From the NCBI RefSeq assembly GCF_900109955.1, contig NZ_FOJB01000001.1:372001-436000 (forward strand): a DNA stretch of 64,000 nt, given 5' to 3'. The notes under the pieces were generated by a model. That model saw only the letters and a program-made list of their open reading frames with translations, was not told the DNA's origin and did no database searches. A program made the position numbers and the translations under genes. This document shows positions 8,771 through 16,667 of this stretch, piece by piece. The stretch is from Aliiroseovarius sediminilitoris (GTDB lineage Bacteria > Pseudomonadota > Alphaproteobacteria > Rhodobacterales > Rhodobacteraceae). Positions within the stretch are counted from its first letter, which is position 1. Each line of letters begins with the position of its first letter.

Positions 8771-9552
8771 CTAGGCGGCGGACTCATGGAATTCGAGCCA
8801 CAGGCGTACCGATGCAAGTTTGATCGTTGCCAGAAAGTTGCGTTACGTTTTCTCATACCGCGTTGCGATGCGGCGGGAAGAGGCTTTGATGCGCTCGAAG
8901 AAGCGTTCGATTTTGTTGCGTTCCTTATAGATTCCCTGTCGAAATCCTTGGGCAACTTACGATTTGACCTGGGTGGGATCACGTCGATTGCACCTTGTTC
9001 CCAGATCATCTCGCGGATCCAATCGGCGTGATATGCCTTGTCCGCCAGTACGTATTGACCGGGTTGCAGAGCGTTCAGAAGTCGCTTGCAGGGCGGGGCA
9101 TCATGGGCCTGTCCGGGCGTCAGCTCGAACCGGATCGGCAGGCCGTCCTGGTTGGTAAACGCTTGAATTTTCGTACTTAAGCCGCCGCGCAAGCGCCCGA
9201 GGCAACGACGCAGGTTGTTTTCTGAGCGTGGTAGCCGAATGGTGTGCCCGCACGGTCGTGCCATCCACCATGACCATATCGACGTTGTGGGCGTCGGCCA
9301 CCGCCTCCATGATCCGATCCCAGTGGCGCGCATAGCCCCAACAATTGAAGCAGTTGTAGATCGTGGTCGGCGGACCGTATTGCTCGGGCAGATCGGCCCA
9401 GGGGATGCCCGTGCGAGGGACGTAAAAGATGCCATTGATCACGCGGCGATCATCAGCACGCTTCACGCCGCGTGACTTGTTGGGAAGTGCTTGTTGGGAA
9501 GTGCTTGCTTGATAAACTCCCACTCTAAATCGCTCATATCCGACCGCGCCAT
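8771..9552 (-). pseudogene. IS5-family DDE transposase, multiply broken
   Basis: Reading from an ATG at 9552 the N-terminus is MARSDMSDLEWEFIKQALPN, then a 14-base tandem duplication (9476-9489 repeated at 9490-9503) throws the frame. The next frame carries GIFYVPRTGIPWADLPEQYG and VDMVMVDGTTVRAHHSA (first catalytic Asp). A shift near 9230 leads to LSTKIQAFTNQDGLPIRFEL and YVLADKAYHADWIREMIWEQ (second Asp). A further shift near 8930 leads to YKERNKIERFFERIKASSRR (Glu region), followed by an in-frame TAA near 8842 and the last stretch LASVRLWLEFHESAA. One of the shifts might once have been a programmed one, but the duplication and the TAA mean the gene is dead. Confidence 0.85.
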
Positions 9553-9635
9553 CTGTCTGCTCCCGCATGTTGTCTTGCGAGAAATGAATCACAAGCCTAT
9601 ACGAAAGAGCAGAAATTATCGGGTGTACCGCCTAG
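8771..9635 (-). mobile_element. degenerate IS5-family (IS427-like) insertion sequence
   Basis: An element of about 857 bases (8775-9631) lies between the convergent ends of fliI and the DUF1217 gene. It is flanked on both sides by CTAG (8771-8774 and 9632-9635), consistent with a 4-base target duplication. The outermost bases inside the flanks share GCGG and a few further positions, so the terminal repeats are imperfect or eroded. The right-hand CTAG still supplies the stop codon of the DUF1217 gene, so the insertion left both flagellar genes intact. Family membership comes from the transposase remnant. The exact ends need comparison with other copies. Confidence 0.75.
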
Positions 9636-10426
9636 ATCGTCTGAAGCAAACTCAGCGCAATCGCACCGCTTGACATTGACGCGTCGCCAGATGCGATTTG
9701 TGAGCGAACAAGGAAAAGCCGGTTCAACTCGTCCATTTTGTCCTGATCCGCAAACTGATCGACAGTGCTGCTACCCAAGTATTGGTCGGCCTTGTCCCGA
9801 AAGGTTGCCAGTTGCTGGTCGATGTCGACGGACCCGAACGCGCTTGGCAAACCAAAGGCTGTTTGGAACACCTCGCGCAAAGGTGGGTTGCCCATGATCT
9901 TGTACCATTTCGTATCGTCCGATCCGGACCCGCGAACAATTTCAGACAACTGGTAATCCAGTGTCATAGCCAACCGCATGTCGGCATCCTGCTCACCCAC
10001 CGCAATTTCGAACTGCTTCTGCCGATAGGCATCGGCGACCCTGGACCCGAAATCCGAGATCTGGGTGCGCGGAATGTTGTAATCGCCAAACCCGAAATCC
10101 TTAGCGAACTCCAAATACCGTTTATCCGACAACTTGTTGGCCAAATCACCGGTGTCCAGCGTGCCATCGTCCAACACCTTCTTCACAAAATAGGTGCTGT
10201 TGATGTCGTCGCCCAACCCGTACGCACCCAAAGCCACACGCAACAGGCGGCGATCACCGACCAGATCTTCACTCGTCTTGATCGACCCGATTTTTTCTTC
10301 GAAATACTGTGTGTCCCGCTGGATTTCAGGCGAAGCATTGAACGCGGTCTGTTGCGCAGCCTGTGTGCGCTTCAGGAACGCCCAACCCGCCGCGCCGCCC
10401 ATGGGTATGACGGGCTGAAAGCTCAT
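9632..10426 (-). CDS. DUF1217 family protein, flagellar-cluster associated
   Basis: A 264-residue protein beginning MSFQPVIPMGGAAGWAFLKR, without a signal peptide or membrane segment. Repeated short blocks such as LLRVALGAYGLGDD, ISDFGSRVADAYRQKQFEIA and WYKIMGNPPLREVFQTAFGL match my recollection of the DUF1217 family, which occurs in alphaproteobacterial flagellar clusters. Its start overlaps the flbT stop by 4 bases, so it is co-translated with flaF-flbT. The biochemical role is unknown to me; a secreted or export-related flagellar part is a guess. The stop codon lies in the CTAG at the IS border. Confidence 0.75.
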   Translation of the reverse strand: MSFQPVIPMGGAAGWAFLKRTQAAQQTAFNASPEIQRDTQYFEEKIGSIKTSEDLVGDRRLLRVALGAYGLGDDINSTYFVKKVLDDGTLDTGDLANKLSDKRYLEFAKDFGFGDYNIPRTQISDFGSRVADAYRQKQFEIAVGEQDADMRLAMTLDYQLSEIVRGSGSDDTKWYKIMGNPPLREVFQTAFGLPSAFGSVDIDQQLATFRDKADQYLGSSTVDQFADQDKMDELNRLFLVRSQIASGDASMSSGAIALSLLQTI

Positions 10427-10827
10427 GACAATCGCGCACCCAGCAGACGTTCCTCGCGCGGCAACAGGGCCCGTAATTGCTTGAGGGCGAGGTAGTGCTG
10501 ATCCTCAAGCACGGCCGACGTCGCCAAGGACAGCAGGTCGCGACTGTCCACATCCGTCAGAACTTGGCTCAACTGCTCGATCCCACGCAAAAGTTGCAAG
10601 TGCGCATCGTCTTTGGTGACATCACCCGACAGAACAAGCTGTGCGATGTAACAGACCCTGCGTACCGGGGTATTTGCATCCTCGGGATGGATGGCATCCC
10701 GCAGTCGCAGGATGTTTGCATTCGGCGTCACGATGGACAGACGCGACCTGCGATCGCCGTTTTCGATCACGGCCCCATTGATCAAGACGCGTTCCTTTGG
10801 GCTGAGCTTCAGAACAAGGCCGCTCAT
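10423..10827 (-). CDS. flbT: flagellin biosynthesis regulator FlbT
   Basis: A 134-residue protein starting MSGLVLKLSPKERVLINGAV, followed by ENGDRRSRLSIVTPNANILR, which is the FlbT signature. In Caulobacter FlbT acts on the 5' leader of flagellin mRNA and couples flagellin synthesis to hook completion. Overlaps of 4 bases with both flaF (upstream) and the DUF1217 gene (downstream) show an operon. The flagellin gene sits just upstream of flaF, supporting the same job here. Confidence 0.94.
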   Translation of the reverse strand: MSGLVLKLSPKERVLINGAVIENGDRRSRLSIVTPNANILRLRDAIHPEDANTPVRRVCYIAQLVLSGDVTKDDAHLQLLRGIEQLSQVLTDVDSRDLLSLATSAVLEDQHYLALKQLRALLPREERLLGARLS

Positions 10828-11195
10828 GACGCACCCTCCGACTGCCGCAACCCGCGCATGATGGCTGTGTTGATATCCACGAGAACGGAAACATCTTCGC
10901 CTTCGGATAGAATCTTGCGACTGTGGTCAGCCGTAAACTCGGCCAGAAAAAATATGCGCGCCCGCAGTTCGTTGGGCAGACCGTTGCCATCATCGGCGAC
11001 ATCCGCCGCAAGCAAGGTCCACAGACGCCGGTTTTCATGAAGGGCTGCGGCCAGATCAGCGAAGCCGGTGGTTCGCGCCCGGCCCAATTGGTGCGTAACC
11101 TTTGCAAAAGCGTCGTATTCAGTTCCGCGAGATGTGCGCAACGGTGCGCGGGAGGATGTATTATAGGCCGTTTTGGCCAAGGTGACTGCGTTCAC
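10824..11195 (-). CDS. flaF: flagellar biosynthesis regulator FlaF
   Basis: A 123-residue protein starting at GTG (MNAVTLAKTAYNTSSRAPLR), with the FlaF blocks EYDAFAKVTHQL and ALHENRRLWTLLAADVADDG. FlaF is needed for flagellin production or secretion in alphaproteobacteria. It lies 74 bases after the flagellin stop, with a hairpin between them, and overlaps flbT by 4 bases. Confidence 0.94.
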   Translation of the reverse strand: MNAVTLAKTAYNTSSRAPLRTSRGTEYDAFAKVTHQLGRARTTGFADLAAALHENRRLWTLLAADVADDGNGLPNELRARIFFLAEFTADHSRKILSEGEDVSVLVDINTAIMRGLRQSEGAS

Positions 11196-11238
11196 GGGGA
11201 TTTCCTTCCTGTGACGGGAAACTTACAGAGGGTGAGGT

Positions 11239-11261
11239 GAGGGCGCCATTTTGGCGCCCTC
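11239..11261 (-). terminator. 10-bp perfect hairpin between flagellin and flaF
   Basis: GAGGGCGCCA and TGGCGCCCTC pair perfectly around a 3-base loop, starting 9 bases after the flagellin stop. No clear U tract follows on the minus strand, so it may be a partial terminator or an mRNA-stabilising 3' structure that keeps flagellin mRNA above flaF-flbT mRNA. Confidence 0.6.
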
Positions 11262-11269
11262 GTGCCAAG

Positions 11270-12562
11270 TTAGCGGAACAGTGACAGGATGTTCTGCGGC
11301 GCCTGGTTCGCAATCGACAGCGCCTGCGTGCCAAGTTGCTGCTGAACCTGAAGCGCCTGCAACCTTGCCGAGGCTGCTTCCATATCAGCGTCAACCATCG
11401 CGCCGATGCCGGCTTTCAGTGAATCCGACAGTTTGCCCACGAAGTTGGATTGAATTTCAATCCGACCTTCAACCGAACCAAAGGTGGCCGAAGCATCAAT
11501 CGACGTTTGAATCATGTTCTCAATCGCACCAAGGGCTGCATCCGCGCCACCGCTGGTCGAAACATCCATGGTGGCCAGACCTGCCAACCCACCAGACCCG
11601 CGCGACGCGCTGAACGAGAAGGCCGCATCAGCATTGGTTTCATTGGTGATCACCAGCTGCGCTGCATTGGTGTCGATATCCATACTGAAGCTGTTTCCAT
11701 CAAGCCCCTGCGCGACCATCGCGTTCTTCATGCCCGCAACCACGGATTCCGCTGTGTCACCTTCCTTGACGACATAGCTTCCTTGCACCGTCCCTATCGT
11801 CAGAGACAGTTGATCGCCAACAACCAGTCCGGTGGTCACGGCAGTATCCACCCCGGCCGCATCCGGCATCACTGCCGCAGTCGCAGTAGCGCCACCAGAG
11901 GCGTCAAGGAACGCAAACGTGTCCAGTGTGATCGAGTCGTTGGTGCCACCATCATTGGCATCGATCACACCGGCTGTGCCGGTATCCGTTCCGACCGAGG
12001 CAGCCGCCGCGGCCAACGCCGTGCCCGCCGTCAGCGACAGGTTCTGTGCGTCGACACCGATCGAGCTGGTGACGATGGACCCATCTGCTTTCCGGTCAAG
12101 CGACGACAGGACGTCGACGCCCGTGTTGCCATTGGCGTTGGTTCCGGTCTGCGAGCCATCCACAAGGTTCAGACCGTTGAATTGCGCCGCGCCGACGACG
12201 GATGTGATCTGGTTGCGCAGCGCGACGATGTCGGTTTGGATCTTGCCACGGTCAACATTGTCTTCCTGCGCCGCCACAATCTTGGATTTGATTTCCGTCA
12301 GCAGGTCGGTCACGGTTTCCGACGCCTGGCGCGCAACCGCAACGGTGCTTTCGCCCAGTGACAAGCTGTCAGAAATGCCCTTGAAGCCTTTCACATCCGC
12401 TTCCATCACTTTGGAAATCGCCCAGACCGCTGCATTGTCTTTCGCTGAGCCGATGGCCTTGCCGGTCGAAATTTCAGCCTGCGTGCTGGCAAGGTTGGAA
12501 TTGATGGATTTCAGTGTCTGAAGTGCGACCATCGCACTGTTATTGGTCAGAATACTGGACAT
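11270..12562 (-). CDS. fliC: flagellin
   Basis: A 430-residue filament protein. The N-terminal D0/D1 helices begin MSSILTNNSAMVALQTLKSI and include SVVGAAQFNGLNLVDG. The C-terminal D0/D1 part ends ALQVQQQLGTQALSIANQAP then QNILSLFR. The middle (about residues 150-330) is rich in Ala, Thr, Asp and Gly, as in the variable surface domain. The start at 12562 has AAGGA upstream at good spacing; a longer open frame (to 12667) has no family similarity. Flagellin, flaF and flbT together form the conserved alphaproteobacterial flagellin module. Confidence 0.96.
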   Translation of the reverse strand: MSSILTNNSAMVALQTLKSINSNLASTQAEISTGKAIGSAKDNAAVWAISKVMEADVKGFKGISDSLSLGESTVAVARQASETVTDLLTEIKSKIVAAQEDNVDRGKIQTDIVALRNQITSVVGAAQFNGLNLVDGSQTGTNANGNTGVDVLSSLDRKADGSIVTSSIGVDAQNLSLTAGTALAAAAASVGTDTGTAGVIDANDGGTNDSITLDTFAFLDASGGATATAAVMPDAAGVDTAVTTGLVVGDQLSLTIGTVQGSYVVKEGDTAESVVAGMKNAMVAQGLDGNSFSMDIDTNAAQLVITNETNADAAFSFSASRGSGGLAGLATMDVSTSGGADAALGAIENMIQTSIDASATFGSVEGRIEIQSNFVGKLSDSLKAGIGAMVDADMEAASARLQALQVQQQLGTQALSIANQAPQNILSLFR

Positions 12563-12770
12563 TCGATTTTTCCTTCGTTCATTGGCGCTTTGCACCTGAT
12601 TTCGTAGCCGCCGGTTGCGGCGGGTCTGCAAGTCTTTCTGACCGTTGCGTCGCCATAAATCCGGCACGCGCCATCCCTCAGGATGCAGAACTAAAATGAG
12701 ACGAATGATCTAAAGGAAGTCTGAATCCATACAGTTTGCTTGCCTTCAATTTGAGACAATTCTTTCCTGA
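12563..12770 (-). promoter_or_regulatory. flagellin upstream and 5' leader region
   Basis: These 208 bases separate the FlgN-like gene from flagellin. They must hold the flagellin promoter, though I could not place a sigma-28 or sigma-54 motif. Near the gene there is a small GC-rich inverted repeat (CCGCC/GGCGG, 12608-12623) followed by the ribosome site AAGGAAAAATCG. By analogy with Caulobacter this leader is where FlbT would act. Confidence 0.4.
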
Positions 12771-13124
12771 TCAGGCTTTCCGTTCAAAGCTGGAACCCCG
12801 CTTCGACAAATCTTGCGCCCGCCCTTCGCGTGTATAGGTGCGCAGTTCCGACTGACCCTTCATCAGCGCATCCAGTCGCTGTTTCACAGCTCGAATCCCG
12901 CGCACCGTTGCCGCCAGCAACTGCTGGTTTCGATCTGCCCGATGGCGAAGCCGTTCAAGAGCCGGTTGGTCTGCCTCCAGCGACTTCACAGAGTTCAACA
13001 ACCGCTCTTTTTCAGGCGCAAGCCGGGTCAGCTTTTCGATTTCGCCTGAAAGGATAAAAACCCTTTCCCGCTCAAGCAGGTCTTCAAGTGCGTTCATAGC
13101 TGTAGGGGCGCTAGAGTCCTCCAT
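12771..13124 (-). CDS. FlgN-like flagellar chaperone or coiled-coil protein
   Basis: A 117-residue, largely helical protein (heptad-like runs ALEDLLERERVFILSGEIEK, LAPEKERLLNSVKSLEADQP). Size, helical character and position directly after a FlgJ-like gene and before flagellin resemble FlgN, the export chaperone for the hook-filament junction proteins. Similarity of sequence is weak, so the name is an inference. The start at 13124 has AAGGAA at 7 bases upstream and overlaps the previous gene by 14 bases; ATG 13097 is a poorer alternative. Confidence 0.55.
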   Translation of the reverse strand: MEDSSAPTAMNALEDLLERERVFILSGEIEKLTRLAPEKERLLNSVKSLEADQPALERLRHRADRNQQLLAATVRGIRAVKQRLDALMKGQSELRTYTREGRAQDLSKRGSSFERKA

Positions 13125-13410
13125 TATCTTGTTCCTTCAACGCGTCGAACAGAGATTGAGCCAACCCGATGCCGCCTGATTTCACCATTTCCTCGGCCTG
13201 CGCCTGACGTAGAAACGATGCGAACTGATCCTCACCCGCACCACCTCCGAAACCGTCGGGTGTTTTGCCGATCCCTGCTGATTTCAGCATTTCGGACAGG
13301 AAACTGGCCTCCAGCTTGCGGGCAACATCCATCAACTCCGCGTCATTCTGCCCTTTGGCGTCAGCATTTGGTTGTGCACCCATACGGTGCGTGGGTCCAA
13401 CTGCGTCCAT
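13111..13410 (-). CDS. FlgJ N-terminal domain-like rod-binding protein
   Basis: A 99-residue protein with the rod-binding domain of FlgJ only: VARKLEASFLSEMLKSAGIG then GEDQFASFLRQAQAEEMVKS and GIGLAQSLFDAL. The muramidase half is absent, as usual in alphaproteobacteria, where a separate lysozyme-type enzyme takes that job. The ATG at 13410 has an AGGA at 7 bases; the frame is open to 13479 but that stretch lacks similarity. It is divergent from fliK. Confidence 0.8.
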   Translation of the reverse strand: MDAVGPTHRMGAQPNADAKGQNDAELMDVARKLEASFLSEMLKSAGIGKTPDGFGGGAGEDQFASFLRQAQAEEMVKSGGIGLAQSLFDALKEQDNGGL

Positions 13411-13484
13411 TTTCCGATCCTTTTTGACGACAATTTTCTTGGTTATCGCAGCAAGCGGTAAAGAACTGGTAACTTGCAACTGGC

Positions 13485-15050
13485 ATGGTCGCCTTATCGG
13501 AGTCAGAACACCCGGAACATGACATGCAATTTAACCCCGCCATTCAGCCAATTGGACCCAGCGATGCCGAACACCGGCCGAGCCTCCGGTCGGCAAAATT
13601 GTCAACTGCGCCGGGTGTGGACACGCAGACGAGCATCTCGTTTTCTCTGGGTAAAGACAGGTCCAATATTGGATCGACAATGGAGCCTCCTGCAGTCGCC
13701 CGCTTTCTGCCTCCTACCACGCAGGCGGAAACGGCTCCCATTCAGGTCGATCCACAGACCGACCTCAACAGCCAAAACGCGGAAATGACCAAACCAAGGG
13801 ATACGAATGACCGTATGATGGCTGGGCCAAAAATGCCTGACGCGCCCCGCGCTGCTCCAACAAACGTCACGGCAAAGCCAAACCTTGAGCGCGATCCTGA
13901 TTTACCGGAAACACCCGCACAAAACGAAGACGAACAGTCCGAGGCCGTGACAGTCCCTGTATTCGCACCTGAAACAGCACCAGCATTTGTCGGGCTTGTG
14001 GGCTGGAATGCAGGTGGACCGCCCGGTCACAGCCCGGCATCCGCCATCGGTTCATCACCAACAAACGCATATCCAAGCGAGAATCCCAAACCAGGTACCG
14101 CCGCGCCGGTCACGCACAGCCCGCTTGCTTCACAGGACGCCTCCACGCTATCCGTCACCATTCCCTCTGACCCGATTGTGACCATTGTGGCTGCGGCGGA
14201 CACGGCCGTTCAAACGCCGCCTTTAGTTCCTGACGCCAAATCCGCAGGCCCTGCACTTGCGTCACCCATACATCAACCGATCGCAGGATTGCCCGAATCA
14301 AATCCTGTCGCGGCGACCCCTGCCGCAGCACCACATGATTCTGTGAAAGAGGGGTCACGCTCGCGGATTGCAAATGACCCCGTGCAACCAATACAACAAC
14401 AATCCCCGCTCCTTGATGGGTCAATGCGCAGCGAAACCAAAGCCGTTACACCACAATTGCCGCCATCTCTCTCACCTTTGGCAGCGTCCACTTCGATTGG
14501 CGTGTCAACTCCGACGAAATGGTCTTTGGACGACCCAATCACCGCCGCCGAGGTGTTTGTTGCATCGGACGACCCGCTCCCTGATCTGAGCGCGCCGCAT
14601 CTTCGCGAGGCGGGTCAGCCTGCGCAGCTGCCCCGTTCGGCATCCGAATTGCCACGGCTTATCGCCACACAATTGGCCGATGCGGTTCGATCAAACCCTG
14701 ACAAACCGATCGAACTGACCTTGAACCCCGAAGAGCTGGGACGCGTTCGGATGAGCTTTCAGACCGAGGCAGCATCCCTGAATGTCATCCTTCAGGTCGA
14801 ACGCCCCGAGACGCTGGACCTGATGCGCCGCCATATCGAACAACTGGCGCAGGAGATGCACGAACTGGGCTATGACAAGGTCAGCTTTTCATTCCAACAG
14901 CAACGGCAAGACACAGCTTCGAACGGGCAGTCCCTGCCGACCGCGCAACAACTGTCGACAACCCGAACCGATCCCGTTGACCCGCTTGAAACGCAAGACG
15001 TGGTTCAGGTCCATGTCGGTGGTGCCACCGGCATGGACATTCGGATCTAG
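13485..15050 (+). CDS. fliK: flagellar hook-length control protein FliK
   Basis: A protein of up to 521 residues. Residues 1 to about 390 are low-complexity, rich in Pro, Ala, Ser, Thr and Gln, as expected for the flexible ruler part. The C-terminal Flg_hook domain is clear: ATQLADAVRSNPDKPIELTL, NPEELGRVRMSFQTEAASLN and VILQVERPETLDLMRRHIEQ. FliK is exported, measures hook length and switches export specificity. The start could be 13485 or the ATG at 13524; neither has a strong ribosome site. flgD follows after 12 bases. Confidence 0.88.
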   Translation: MVALSESEHPEHDMQFNPAIQPIGPSDAEHRPSLRSAKLSTAPGVDTQTSISFSLGKDRSNIGSTMEPPAVARFLPPTTQAETAPIQVDPQTDLNSQNAEMTKPRDTNDRMMAGPKMPDAPRAAPTNVTAKPNLERDPDLPETPAQNEDEQSEAVTVPVFAPETAPAFVGLVGWNAGGPPGHSPASAIGSSPTNAYPSENPKPGTAAPVTHSPLASQDASTLSVTIPSDPIVTIVAAADTAVQTPPLVPDAKSAGPALASPIHQPIAGLPESNPVAATPAAAPHDSVKEGSRSRIANDPVQPIQQQSPLLDGSMRSETKAVTPQLPPSLSPLAASTSIGVSTPTKWSLDDPITAAEVFVASDDPLPDLSAPHLREAGQPAQLPRSASELPRLIATQLADAVRSNPDKPIELTLNPEELGRVRMSFQTEAASLNVILQVERPETLDLMRRHIEQLAQEMHELGYDKVSFSFQQQRQDTASNGQSLPTAQQLSTTRTDPVDPLETQDVVQVHVGGATGMDIRI

Positions 15051-15062
15051 AAAGGAAACCCA

Positions 15063-15734
15063 ATGGATGTATCTCAAACCCTGCCCGCTGCGTTGACGGC
15101 GGGACCTGCACAATATTCCGAAGGGACGAAAAATGGCGATGCCGTGATCTCTTCTGATTTTGAAACTTTTCTGAAAATGCTGACCGCTCAGATGGAAAAT
15201 CAGGATCCGTTGAACCCGATTGAATCTTCCGATTACGCCGTGCAGCTGGCCACCTTCTCAGGCGTCGAACAACAGGTGCGGACGAATGATCTGCTTGACG
15301 GGCTTGGGACAAAACTTGGCCTGATGGGGCTGTCCGATATTGCCGGATGGGTCGGGATGGAGGCGCGCGTCGCCGCCCCCGTTCAGTTTGATCAGACGCC
15401 GATCACACTTGTACCGCAACCAGCCATCGGTGCTGATGAAACAAGGTTGGTCGTCAAGAACGCGGCTGGCGACATTGTCGAGAACAAGATTATCCCGACC
15501 TCGACCGACCCGGTTCAATGGGCCGGTGTGGATCAGTCCGGCACGCCGTTCCCGCGTGGTGTCTATTCGTTTGAACTGGTCAGTTCCGGCAACGGTGTTC
15601 ACCTTTCAACCGACCCGGTAGAGGCTTATAGCAAGATCACCGAAAGCCAGAATGCAGATGGCAATCTGTGGTTGATCCTTGAAAGCGGTCAAAAGATTCA
15701 GGCGGACACGGTGTCAGCGATCCGCGAGCCGTGA
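15063..15734 (+). CDS. flgD: flagellar hook capping/assembly protein FlgD
   Basis: A 223-residue hook-cap protein. The N-terminal signature reads FETFLKMLTAQMENQDPLNP then IESSDYAVQLATFSGVEQQV, which is the classical FlgD motif. The C-terminal part (PVQWAGVDQSGTPFPRGVYS) fits the FlgD Ig-like region. It follows fliK at 12 bases with AAAGGA before the start, forming a fliK-flgD pair. Confidence 0.95.
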   Translation: MDVSQTLPAALTAGPAQYSEGTKNGDAVISSDFETFLKMLTAQMENQDPLNPIESSDYAVQLATFSGVEQQVRTNDLLDGLGTKLGLMGLSDIAGWVGMEARVAAPVQFDQTPITLVPQPAIGADETRLVVKNAAGDIVENKIIPTSTDPVQWAGVDQSGTPFPRGVYSFELVSSGNGVHLSTDPVEAYSKITESQNADGNLWLILESGQKIQADTVSAIREP

Positions 15735-15800
15735 TTGATACGGTTGCCCCTGACCCTTTCGCATCCTAGCTTGGCGCCGGTTTGAACAGGGGCCACGGGA

Positions 15801-16667
15801 ATGGACGAAAAGCTAAGGCAGACAAAGCGCGAGCAACTGCGGCGCATCTGGTCAGATGCGTCGGTGATCCCGGATGCGGCTCATTGGTCCCTGCTGACAG
15901 GTGGACGCACCAACCTGATTTGGCGCGTCGATATGCAAGATGCTCCGCCCTTGGTCTGCAAACTGTTCATTCCCAACACCGCCACGCCGCTTTTCGCCAA
16001 TGACGGAACCCGCGAGGCGCTGGCGTTGCGTGCATTGAGCGGGTCACGCATGGCGCCAGAGCTTGTGGCTTTTCAGGACAGCACCCTTGGTGAAACGATG
16101 GTCTATCAGCACATCGACGGCCACCCCTGGAACGGCGATGTGACAGCGGCGGCACAAGCAATGGCACGGCTGCATGCACGCACGCTGCCGGTTGGACTGC
16201 CGGAATTGACCGTCACACCCGCCTCACTGATTGCCGATGGTCATGGCATGTCCCCATCCGGCCTGACCCCACCGCCGCCCGTTCCGCAAGCCCTGCCTGA
16301 CGCCCACCGCGTATTTCTGCATGGCGACTTCGTTCCCGGCAATATCATCGTGACCTCCGATGGGCTGCGACTGATCGACTGGCAGTGCCCCGCCGCTGGC
16401 GACTCCAGCGCCGATATCGCAATGTTTCTGTCCCCGGCGATGCAGATGCTCTATGGGCACCGCCCTTTAAGCAAGAATGAAATCGCGCGGTTCCTGTCGG
16501 ATTATCTGCATGCGAGTCAGGACGCCCGGGCCATCGCGCGTTATCATGCGCTGGCCCCGCTGTATCACTGGCGTATGGTCGCCTATTGTCACTGGAAAAG
16601 CGCCCGCGGCGATCAGGACTATGCCCGCGCAGCCTCGCTTGAACTGGACGCGTTAGAGCAGGCTTGA
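15801..16667 (+). CDS. aminoglycoside/choline kinase-like phosphotransferase
   Basis: A 288-residue APH-fold kinase. The catalytic loop reads FLHGDFVPGNIIV (HGD-x4-N, about residues 170-182), and the metal-binding segment LRLIDWQCPAAGDSSADIAM carries the Asp of the DxD/D-W motif. The N-terminal NLIWRVD and VCKLF form the nucleotide lobe. Substrate cannot be told from sequence; choline, thiamine or a sugar are possible. The 3' end overlaps the convergent ubiB by 15 bases, and it is separate from the flagellar genes. Confidence 0.72.
   Translation: MDEKLRQTKREQLRRIWSDASVIPDAAHWSLLTGGRTNLIWRVDMQDAPPLVCKLFIPNTATPLFANDGTREALALRALSGSRMAPELVAFQDSTLGETMVYQHIDGHPWNGDVTAAAQAMARLHARTLPVGLPELTVTPASLIADGHGMSPSGLTPPPPVPQALPDAHRVFLHGDFVPGNIIVTSDGLRLIDWQCPAAGDSSADIAMFLSPAMQMLYGHRPLSKNEIARFLSDYLHASQDARAIARYHALAPLYHWRMVAYCHWKSARGDQDYARAASLELDALEQA

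Noticed and set aside
8557-9435. Single intact transposase of 292 codons on the minus strand
   Set aside because: Only its middle part (about 8930-9230) resembles a transposase; both ends are out-of-frame translation, one end running antisense into fliI.
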